Positions 16,367 through 28,544 of a stretch of 64,000 nt of DNA are shown here, one piece after another. The stretch covers positions 928,066 to 992,065 of the forward strand of contig JAQGDQ010000011.1 in the NCBI GenBank assembly GCA_030141605.1, written 5' to 3'. The notes below the pieces were generated by a model. It was not told the origin of the DNA. It worked only from the letters and a program-made list of their open reading frames with translations, and did no database searches. Each line of letters starts with the position of its first letter. Within the stretch, counting starts at the first letter, position 1. The stretch comes from Tubiluchus corallicola. Its lineage: Eukaryota > Priapulida > Priapulimorpha > Priapulimorphida > Tubiluchidae. A program made the translations under genes and the position numbers.

Positions 16367-16745
16367 AATTTGTCTGTATGAGATCTTTCATTTGATACAC
16401 TACAAGCTAGATTCGGTTGATACTGGAAGACATTAGTTTACATTCGACTTCTGTTTTGCTCTTACTGAGGTTAGAGATCAACCAATCTAGAAGTAATTTT
16501 TTACCATTCAATTCGTCTCATTGAGACCTTTCATTTGATATACTACAAGCTACTTTTGGTGGACACTGGGAGGCAATTGTTTCCTCTACCCCTATTTTGC
16601 CTCATAGCGGGGTCGCAGGTTAACCAGTCTCATGGTAATCTATGTTATTCGATGCGCCTCATCGAGGACTTTCATTTGATATGCTGCAAGGTACTGTTGT
16701 TCGACACTCGATGAATTTCTGTTCCCGACCACCATTTTTCGGTTA
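16367..16745. repeat. three diverged ~140-bp tandem units
   Basis: Units start near 16367, 16502 and 16646 and share ACCATTCAATTYGTCT, GACCTTTCATTTGATA, CTACAAGCTA and an ACACTG...GAA block. The spacing is 135 then 144 bases. Confidence 0.75.
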
Positions 16746-16964
16746 TTGTCCCCTAGCGGAAAATTTTCCTACACACGCAGGTCCCATATTTTGTGATGCA
16801 CAAGGACGGGACCCAACCTAGCCACACACTAAAAATTGCGGCTCTAGCTATAAAACTATAGGAGCAGATGGAACATAAAGAAAAATAAGTGAAGATCCAT
16901 CCACTTCATGCCCAGTAGACACTCTATGACTTTTGATAAAACCAATAGCAATATATGACGTAGA

Positions 16965-17001
16965 GGTGTGTGTGTGTGTGGTGGTGGTGGGGGGGGGGGG
17001 G
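16965..17001. repeat. (GT)n/(GGT)n/G-run
   Basis: GT repeats pass into GGT repeats and then a run of about a dozen G on the plus strand; a potential G-quadruplex former. Confidence 0.9.
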
Positions 17002-17009
17002 TATGTTGT

Positions 17010-17290
17010 AATTTTGCACTATCTTGCGCAGCCATTTTAACGGTAAGCCAATTGAAACAAGTTTAAATAACATCGCGTAAAGTTTGAAACAAATTCGTTG
17101 CACACTTTTCACTAGCTAAGCTAAAGTGTAAATTATTTTATAATGTTAATAAGAACAACAACGAGTTTTTGTGATCCGGTGGTACACACTGGAATGGTGG
17201 TACAGTGCCTATTTTACCAGGTAGCGGGAATATTTTAAATTATTAATAATAAATTTTTCTTTTCTAGTTACATGAGTCCTTCAAACTGGT
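17010..17290 (+). repeat. dispersed repeat family C, copy 2
   Basis: Shares GCAGCCATTTTAACGGTAA, CGTAAAGTTTGAAA, a TGGTACACACTGG-like block and ATTTTACCAGGTAGCGGGAA with copy 1. Truncated relative to copies 1 and 3. Confidence 0.65.
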
Positions 17291-17939
17291 AAGAGTAATG
17301 CTATGCAATATAACTTTTTATCGAAAGTTCTTTGGGAATTGATTTATAATTCCGTTAAAGTAAAACAAGAGAACAAGTTGCTTTGCTACACGAACATTTT
17401 CTTTTAGAAGTATTGTTATGCAGTCAGTCAGTGAAAAGCAAAGCTGTGATGAAAGTCAAAATTAGTAATTGAACTAGCAATTAGCTGCAAAAATTACCTT
17501 CATTAGAGCATTCATTGAACCACCATGACAGCTATCTACACTTTGCCCTGCAAGCTAGTGTGTTACTAGGTGTCCTGAGTAAACATTAGGCTGTAAATAA
17601 CGGAGAACTACATAAAAGTAAAAACGTACACAAAGTTACGAATTTTCAGATCTCCAATAACTTCACTTTTAGCATCTGTTCAGTTTTGCATCTTTTCCAT
17701 CTCTAGTAACCTTAGATTTTATGACACTAACTTCAATTTAACTGCATGCATTACAAAACATCGCGATGTAGGCCTGAAATCTGAAACATGATATACCAGA
17801 GAGGAAAACGAAATTAACTGCTACATTAAATTCAACAATTTTGAAGTATGAAACTTGGAATTTTTTATTGAACCGATGACAAGTTCAGTAGTCGTGTTTT
17901 GAAGATAAAAAACAGGGAGTCTAAAATAGAAAAAGACAG

Positions 17940-18107
17940 CCTGGTCTTCTGAAATGAAATAAGGCATCCTGGTATTCTAAAATGAAGTAAGACAACCTGG
18001 TATTCTAAAATTAAATAAGACATCTTGGTATTTTAAAATGAAATAAGTCATCCTGGTATTTTAGAATGAAATAAGCCAACCTGGTATTCTAAAATGAAAT
18101 AAGGCTG
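17940..18107. repeat. 28-bp minisatellite, six units
   Basis: Six units of the form CCTGGTATTCTAAAATGAA followed by ATAAGRCAT, each 28 bases long, with few mismatches. Confidence 0.93.
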
Positions 18108-18429
18108 CCAAATTAGTATTAACAAAACATCAAATATAGTTTGAAGACCTAGTGCCATCCTCATTAAAACAAATTTATTTTATCAATAATTATTACAAAC
18201 ACGTTGTTTAAACAGCTTTACATTATTGAATTGAAATGCCCAAAACTTATATTGAATATGCAATGTACTTTCAGTTACCCTTCCGGACCTTTTCAGTTAT
18301 GGATTTTTAAAATTTAGTATTTTACTAAATGCTTGAGGTGTTTCATAACGTTTAGAATATTTGTTAATGGATTAGATTTATAGAATTGAAAATTACACTA
18401 GGTGCTTGCTAGAAATGAATATGTAATAA

Positions 18430-19960
<1,531 letters not shown>

Positions 19961-20379
19961 TGTTACAGTGCTGAAACTAGTCTGTAGTTTTTAAACGCGG
20001 TTCTACTAATATCTGATACCTGAAAAGTGCCTTATTGGAATATAGAAATAGAAGGAATGAGGACTACTTTTAATTACTTTAGCACGGTATGTGGGTGAGT
20101 AATCTTCATTAGCACCCAAAACATTCTTTAGATTTCATTAGCGTGGTGACATAAAGGTGAAAGGGTTAGTGCAAGTCAAACATCCGTTGAAGGCGTGGAA
20201 GGGCGTGTCAGGACGTTGGGTGTGCCCAGCATCGAAAGCAGGCTAACAAACAGACCTTTCTGCACTGTGCCAGAAAACTAGTGTTTTTATGATTTCAAGC
20301 ACAGCGGCCATTTTCTGTGTTTGCGTGCTCTAAGCTGACAACAAAACGAATTGTGTCAGACAAGGTGATCTCTGATAAA

Positions 20380-20848
20380 ATGAAAAGTTTCAGCCTAGGA
20401 TTAGAAATAATGATGAATTCTCACAATAAGAATGTCAACTGTAAGTACTTACATAAGCTGTGTACTCAAAAATTTATTTTTAATACATTTCAATACACTG
20501 CATGCCGGAAAGCACTCACAGACAAGGCCTAGCTCAAGCACGTGTTTGTGACGCCATCGCAGCTTGGCTCACTATCAAGGATAATTCTTTAGACGAGCCA
20601 CTGAACCAGTAGAGATGTTTTAGCCACTTTTAGATGTGAAATACATCGTATCAAATGTAGCTTATCAGCTGAAGAGCTCTGAGGGTAATCGAATCCGTTT
20701 ATTCTAAACATAAGTCGTGAAAGGATTGTCATTTGTTAGTGAGTGAAACGTACAGCTTTCGTTTTTCCTAACATTTTTGATAATTTACTTATTAGGTGTT
20801 TACGGTTTATTTTTATGTTATACAACATGTGCTTTGACTAATTTCTAC

Positions 20849-20880
<32 letters not shown>

Positions 20881-23800
20881 TTTATCAATAATCAATAATG
20901 AATAGTCTTCATTGTTTCAAACTATTGTGTATGAACGGATATTACAGTACATATTTATATTCTATTTTTCAGGCGCTCTGTGGCTAATAGTAATCTGTAT
21001 CACAATGACGGACGCACTGGTAAGTTTGTTAAGAACAAAAACAAAGCACCAATAATAATAATAATCTTTATTTAAAATCGGTTTCTGATGAACAATTAAC
21101 ATAAGGTCAAAGAGTTTTTGCCGACTGTAAATACAAATCTACAACTATATAACAGAGACGATTATTACCTCGCTTTACCGTAAATACCACGCGCCAGGCA
21201 GGACCATAACAAGTACTATTTTATTTTATTTTATTTTGTCAGATTTCACAGGCGTCGGATCTGTTCACCTGTGTGTTGCCTTTTGACTCGAGTCAAACTT
21301 GCCAAATTCCAAATTCTTCCGTAAAGATACGGCATCCGTCAATTCCGTGGGAACTGGATTTCTCCAGACCCAACAAAACTCGCCTTTTCGATACCGTAAA
21401 GGTACGGTATCCACCGGCTAGTCATAGAGTAGTCGGATTTCCCCTAGGTATAAACCTTTCACACGTTTGGATGTAAGAACTCGAGTGGTAACATCCTGCG
21501 CAGGAGATGACCTAGGTCTCCCTCCTTTGCCTTCCCAGGAACTTTCTAAACACCATACATGAGCCTCTAATCGCCGAGCGGACTAGTTTGGCTCTGACGT
21601 TCAGAAGACCGAGTGTCTTCAGGAGAACGTCGTTCTCTCCTCCTGCCCATTCCCCACGAAAGCCCACACAGATGCCGTGCGACGAGGCAGTGGCAGAGCC
21701 GCACCGCTGTTTGACGGCATCGAGGATCGGTTCGTACTTCAGGGCCTTCTCCCTGCACCTGGCCCTAAGCGAGTAGATGTTTCCTGCTGCCGAGATGGTC
21801 GGATCGATAACGTACGTATGACCACCTTTGGTCGCCAGGATGTCGGGGTGGTACCTTGTTCTGTTGATCTCGAACCAAGGTTCCCTGACGACCGTAAAGC
21901 CCTGCCCCTTCAAGGCTTCGGCGAGCACCTCGCACAGTGCATTGTGCCTTCGTGATATGGCATTGTTTACTGTTATGCACTGTTGAAGTACGTGAACCTG
22001 ACTCTCTGCATGTCTCCCGCACCTGCGACATCTCCTGAGTGCATTGGGTTGTCCTCTCGTGGTGTTAACTCTAACTGGTAGAGAGTTGGTGATCATCTTG
22101 AGAACCAAGATATAATCACCCCCGCTCAGGAGTGTGCTGCTACGTAGGTAATGGGTACTCAGTGGGTCAGCAGACACGGCTGCAAAACCCTTCCCATGCA
22201 CTTTACCGTTGAATGCCGATAGATGTCTGCGATCGTTATCCCTTTTTGCACGATTTATGTCTTTTGCGTTACTGTAGGCTTCGAGGCTCGCCACCCTCTT
22301 AGCCCACGCAAGCTCCCTATTCCACACTGGAGCAGATGCACTCATGTTCACCAGCGGATCTGGTGAGGCCTGCAATCGGCTGAGCATCTTGACTTTCATC
22401 AAAGGAACATCCTTTTCAAGACAAGAAAATCCCAGCCCTCCCTTCTTCATTGGCATGTAGAAGAATGCATTCGGGACATCCGTCGCCATATGAAGTATAC
22501 GTTTTAGGCTTGATCTTATAAGCCTGTCTGCTCCCTTGAGGCCATTCATATGAACCTCACATATACGGAAGTGGTATGTCAGACGCGGAATCACATATTG
22601 TCTGATCATATCCACCTTTTGTTGAGGTTTGAGTGGTGCCCCTTCCACTCTTATAAGCCATGGTTTAAGGGGCTTGGTGTCCATGGTGGGTCGTCCCTTA
22701 GCAGTCATAGGAATTCCCAGGTATTTGTATGCATCACTGACTACCAGCATTGGAATAGGAGTCTGGCTGATCTCCCATGTGGGTTCTATTAGCACTTTCA
22801 TAGCCTTTCGCCGGTATGCCTTGACTAGTCTCATGGCTTTGCATTTGTTGGCGTTTAAAGCCATGCCTCGTTTCGTGAAGAAGCCATTGGCTGTCTCCAA
22901 CAAAACTCCCATGCCATGTTTTGAGCCTGACATTAGGACTAGGTCGTCAGCAAAACCAACTATAGCCACTTGGTGCTCGTCAATCCCATAGCCAAATCGA
23001 GAACCGACTTTCGAGATCAGTTCGTCGATTACCAGGTTGAAAAGCAGGGGTGATAGCGGGCATCCCTGCTTAACACCTGATGTGATGCTAATACGGCGGG
23101 TATTTGCTTCCGGTATCGATATCCGTGTAGCAGCACCCGTATACATATCCCCAATGATTTGCTGAACCTGCTCTGGAAGGCCGAACCTTCGCATTGCCCT
23201 CACGATCGAGGTGTGAGGAACCGTGTCAAACGCCTTTGCTAAGTCGAGGAATGCGATGTTTAATTCCCTATGACTTGCTCGGGCATGCCGAATCACGGTG
23301 TTTAGGAGAGTCAGGTTTTCGGAACAGCCGTCTCTTGGTTGGAAGGCTCTCTGGAGTGGGTTGAGCTTGACCGTTGCCTGGATTCTGGTGGTTAGAATCT
23401 TGGCATACCACCTGAGCAATAGGGATCCGATTGTGATAGGCCGCCAGTTACTGACGTCCTGCAAGCCCTCAGCAGACTTGGGGAGGAGGGTGGTACGGCA
23501 TTCCTTCAGGCTGTTTGGGACCTTCTTTAGGAATTGCCATACCTTGAAAACAAGTGTTATCGCACCCTTGCTTACCCTCCGGAGGGCTTGCATCGTGACC
23601 CCCCTATCCGGACCTGGAGACGAATTGGACTTCATGGCTTTGAATGTTTTTGCCACTTCCTCTTGTGCTATGGGAGCACAGAGGCTGTTTGGATCTTCAC
23701 ACGGTTTAAAGTCCTCGATGGGTTCGTCGTCTGGTAGGGAAGGTTTCTCGAATCTCTGGATGTACGTTTGCTCTATGCAGTCAATGGGAGGATACTTGAC

Positions 23801-26800
23801 TTCCAGGGGTGCATCATCGAGTACGACATTCGCAAGCTTGCGTCTGTCTCTTTGATACAGTCTCTGGTACGTCTTATACCTTTCCCTCCTGCGTTTTTGG
23901 CAGTTAGCGGGTCGATCGGGAGCTCTCCTAACAGGACGAGGTCTGGCTGGTTGTGGACGGGCGTCCACCGGGAACCATGCCTCACTCAGTGCCTGAAAGG
24001 CCCCATCCAAATCGCCACCTCCCAATGCAGCTCTAGCGAATGCCAGAGCCGCAACCATGTCACTACGATTTTGCATATTTCCAGTTTCTATATCCCTTTC
24101 GATACTTTCTCTAAGTGTGTCCCGGTTTGCCAGCTGTTCCTCACCGGGTTCCCGGCTTGCCCTCACACCGGGTTGTGGTCCATCAACTCGATGCTCTCTC
24201 CCTGCCATTTCATTAACATTTACCTCGGCAGTTCTTAACCCATCTCTTAGAGTGCGGTAGCGTACAGACTTCCTCATTGTGGCTATGGCCCCAACTGTGC
24301 GGTGGGGCAGTTTCTCGTGGAGAAACATGTTGAGCCCCTTAACAGATGTTTCCCTTCCTAGGAACTCAAGTTCCTGTTCGGCCATTAGCCTCATTTCATC
24401 GTCCGTCCACAGGGTACCTGAACCACCTGCCCGTTTCTCCCTGGGTCGGCAGGGTGTGCACATCGACGATGCTGTTGGCATCCCGCATGAGTGTTAAAGG
24501 TACGGGAGCATTCTGGACAGCTGTGTGCACCACCCTGAGGCGGTTCAGTCCCCTCGCTTGCCACTCTCTGGGAGCAGTACCTGTAATGGGTACTAGCACT
24601 CGAGTATGATGGCCACAGTTTTTCACACTTCATACATTCAAATTCCAGCCTATGGACGCCCAATCCATGGCTAAACTTCACGTGCGATTTCGCCGACTTC
24701 CAGTCGGGAATCGCCTTCCCACACACAGGACAGCGGTCGCTGACCTGCGCAGGATATTTGAGTATAATCCGTTTATCAGTATCGTTGTCCTTTAACGTAC
24801 CATTAGTCGCCGTCGAGGTTTCTTGCGCAACCTCGCCGTTTCCCAAAACCAAGCCGGCTATATCATTATTGTTTTCTGTAACAGATTAATAGTTCTACCA
24901 TTTGGGGTTGTTAGCCCCTCATGGAGGGGTCCTATGCCGAGACCCAGCAGCTGGACAGTTTCTTCTCCTCCGCCCGACTGGGAGCCGGGCCGCCCTGAGG
25001 TATGGTGCGTCTCCTTAGCCATTAAAGTCTTTAGTATGACATGTCCTCAGTGTCGAACTTACGACCCCGAGATGGAGAATGGACACGTTACCACTAGACT
25101 ATATTATCTGGTGTCTGCCAAAAAGCTTCAAGCTTTCAGATAAAGGCTTTATTGATGGTAACAGCCTTTGAATACCATCACATACACGATTCTTCATGAA
25201 AAAATCCCACAATTGAAAAACAAGGAAAAACACGTTTCAAACCACCACTGTGATTTACCATTAGGTGAAATAAATAAAAAGACAAAATGTACCAGGGCAG
25301 ATTCTGACGATTGAGTTATGGTAAATAGTAAACGGGGTACGGTAAACTCTATACGGTAAACAGTCAGAACGGATATGATAAATAAAACTAGAGTATCGAA
25401 CCCAGTGATCATTCGTTCATTCATTCATTGAGCGACTCTAGTCGTCAAGTTCACGCTGACATAGCTTATCTGTTTTACTAATTTTGTGCATTTTTGTTTT
25501 TAGTTGATACACGGCAATGGAATAAAACTTTATGTAGCCCCGTCCGACTATTATAACCAAGCTGTTGGTGTAATAGATAAAGCTGAAGAAGCAGCCAAGT
25601 ATGCTAGACTGCCAATAAATGCACATGTGGGAGAACATTCACCTGTTGGAGAACCAAAAATTGCAAGTGAAAAAAGCCACAATGCTGGGGGAGAAAATGT
25701 GCCACTCATAGCTATGGACAGGATTAGAAGAACATTGCCAACACGGATAATTCGCAGCAGACGCATTGGTACAGACAATTTTCTTCGGCAGGGATACGGA
25801 CGTCCTTTTCTAAACGGCAATGATCGAACAGGTGATTTGCCCATAGTTATGAAGAAAGTCAATGGAGTGACATCACCTAATATTTTTAATGATGTTAATG
25901 ATGACATCACCATACATACAATTGATGAACGAGTCTTAAACTTTCGTGAAAATAAGCAAAACAAAGATATTGCCAATACAACAGGTTCTTCCCCAACTGC
26001 CACAGGAAATTTTAGTTCCCAAATTTCCACAGCAAGCAGTGAAAATCCAAATCCAAATGGAAGCATAGATTTGAGTAATATATCCGATATTAGTGACAAA
26101 GACGAAAACGTTGATATTCCACTTGATGACACTTCTATTATCCAGATGGAAATGAATGTTTCCAGGAATGAAAGTGAAGTGACAAGTGCAGCTACGCCAA
26201 CCGCACAAATGCATGAAATCAGTTTTCTAGAATTACTGAAGAGCAGCACAAAGAATTTGGCAGTAGCTAAAATCATGGAACTTTTGATGAGTATGTCTGA
26301 GTTACCAAAAGTTTTACAAAGGCCAAATGAAAATACCTCATTTATGGAAAATAAATTACCTGCCATTGAAACAGAGCCTAGTGAAGTTTCCGTAAGAAAC
26401 GTGGGAGTATTGGACAAGGATTCCGACAGCAAAACACAAATCGCAAAGACAACAGAAGACCTAGTTATGAAGGAAAACGAAGACAAATTTAGAATTGAAA
26501 CGATAAAAGCTGATGAAGTTGAAGAAAATGGAACGATGGTAATGAGAAAAGTTAATAACCCAAATTTCGATACTACTCAAACAATAACGGATGCAACAGA
26601 CAACAAATTAGAAAGGACAACTGTATTGGCAACTGTCACAGCGGAATCATTAAACACTATTAATGATGATACTTTTCTAATGTCAACAACCACAGATGGC
26701 AGCACAGACCTTGTTAACAGCATAAATGTTGACAATGAAGGTAATAAGATTGAAAGAGAAATGGTATTGATGCGGTCATTGTCTAATAGCTTAACTCAAC

Positions 26801-28500
26801 TCAGAAAGGAAATGAATCACAATAATGTTAGTGTAACAACAAGTACAGACGTTGAGACGACTACAAGCACCAGTAAAGACATCTTCATGAGATCACCAGT
26901 TACTGCACCTATGGCTACAGAACTAAGCGAAAGTGAAACTCCAAACATTTTGACCAGCATAACTAAGCCAGCTGATGGCTTAGAAAAACACGAGTTACAA
27001 AGTTTCACTGCTGTTGTAACTGAACTTTTAAACGAGAACGAGGTAACCACTGTAACAAGTACGACAGAACTAACAACAAATGTAGGCGAAACAGAATTTG
27101 CACAACTAACTACTCCTGCTTTAAACGAAACCGACTTTTTACCAACAGTTACAGTATCTGAAGTTTCAGATGGCACAATAAATGCAAGTACAGTTGTGAC
27201 ACCTGATATAGGGACATCTGCTGTTTCTACTGTGCAGAATGAGGAGATAGAAATGATAACTAACGTTATAGGGAGTGCGCGTGAACTTTCAACAAAAATG
27301 AATAATGAAGAAGTTACTAATGCATTTGAAACTGTAACACAAGTAGTTACTAGTGAAGCCGGTGACACACAGACAAGTATACCGGAAAATGTTCCAACAG
27401 AAACAATAAACGGAGACATTGATCAGCAGTTGAGTTCGGCGTTGCAACCAGATGATAATGATTTTGCAGAGGAACAATCACTAAATCCACTGACTCAAGA
27501 AAGTACTGAGATTCCAAATGGAATGGGCATTGATGATAATCGAGCGATTAGAATTGGCCGAATCATGTTCGAACGTAATTTGCAGATTCAGAAAAACAAC
27601 AAGCAGTCTCGCAATCTCCAGAGAAGGTTAGAGGCATTGAGAAGACGGTTCCTGAGCGCTCGCGACCGCAACTTGCAAATTTTTTTTCAACGCCGCCTTC
27701 AGCAACAGCAGCAACCGGGCAGTCCTCTTGAAGCAACTGAAGAAGAACCTCCAAGAGAGCTTGACAGAAGAGGGAGATTTTTTGTTGGAAGAATGCAGAA
27801 GCTTGCTTCTAATCTGAATAACCAAAGGAGATTGAAACAAGCTGTGAGAGCCATATTAGTCGGCGCTGCCTCAATGTTGATGGAAGTGGGTTGTGACCAA
27901 TCGTCGATTGAGTGTACAGACTGGACTGATGTAGAGAAGTGTTCTGCATCATGCGATAATGGACCAGGGCATAAGGTAAGAAATTAAAGATGCTGCTGTA
28001 TTCAAAACAATATACATTGCATTTTCCTAGTATTAATTAGCATTTTGAGAAGGAAAGTGAACGAAGCGAATTACCAAAATCTAACTTGTAAGTACAGTAC
28101 CCGCTGAAAGATAGCCTAACGTATTAAAGAACACAATTTTCCTATACTTCTGAAACCCATTCATTTACAGTCAATTAACGTCAGTTTATTACTCTGCTGT
28201 AGACAACTACTGTATGCGCTCACCCCTTCAGTGATGATTAGTAATAGTAAATTTATTGTAAAAAAACTGAGCAAGAAGATTTCACCGTACAATTTTCAGT
28301 GACACAGCAACATGCATTAAATAAATGACATTTTCTAAGAGTTTACAAGAACAAAAACGATAGCAACAAATACAACAGCCAGAGCAGCAGCAGCAACAAC
28401 AACAACAACGCCAACTATGACAACGACGACGACGACATCATCAACAACAACAACGACAACGACGACGACAAAACAACAACGACAACCACAAATACGACAG

Positions 28501-28544
<44 letters not shown>

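Larger units (their letters stand above)
21217..25020 (-). mobile_element. R2-type (three-zinc-finger) non-LTR retrotransposon inserted antisense in an intron
   Basis: The element runs from a GC-rich structured 5' region (about 24890-25020), through zinc fingers, Myb-like segment, RT and restriction-like endonuclease, to a 3' UTR ending in a short (AAAAT)n tail at 21237-21217 (minus-strand reading). Its GC content is visibly higher than the surrounding AT-rich intron. R2 elements are known for site-specific insertion in 28S rRNA genes; nothing resembling rDNA flanks this copy. The 5' boundary is approximate, because a tRNA-like sequence abuts it. Apart from one frame break it is complete, which points to a fairly recent insertion. 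A related RLE clade such as NeSL-like is the main alternative. Confidence 0.82.

Noticed and set aside
21300-21345. ATCCGTCAATTCCGTGGG resembling an 18S rRNA segment near the R2 3' end
   Set aside because: Only about ten bases agree and neighbouring rRNA sequence is absent; it lies within the R2 3' UTR.
25551-26486. 311-codon minus-strand frame opposite the TSP1-like exon
   Set aside because: Shadow of a long biased exon. The plus strand has splice sites, signal peptide and the Cys module; this frame has none.
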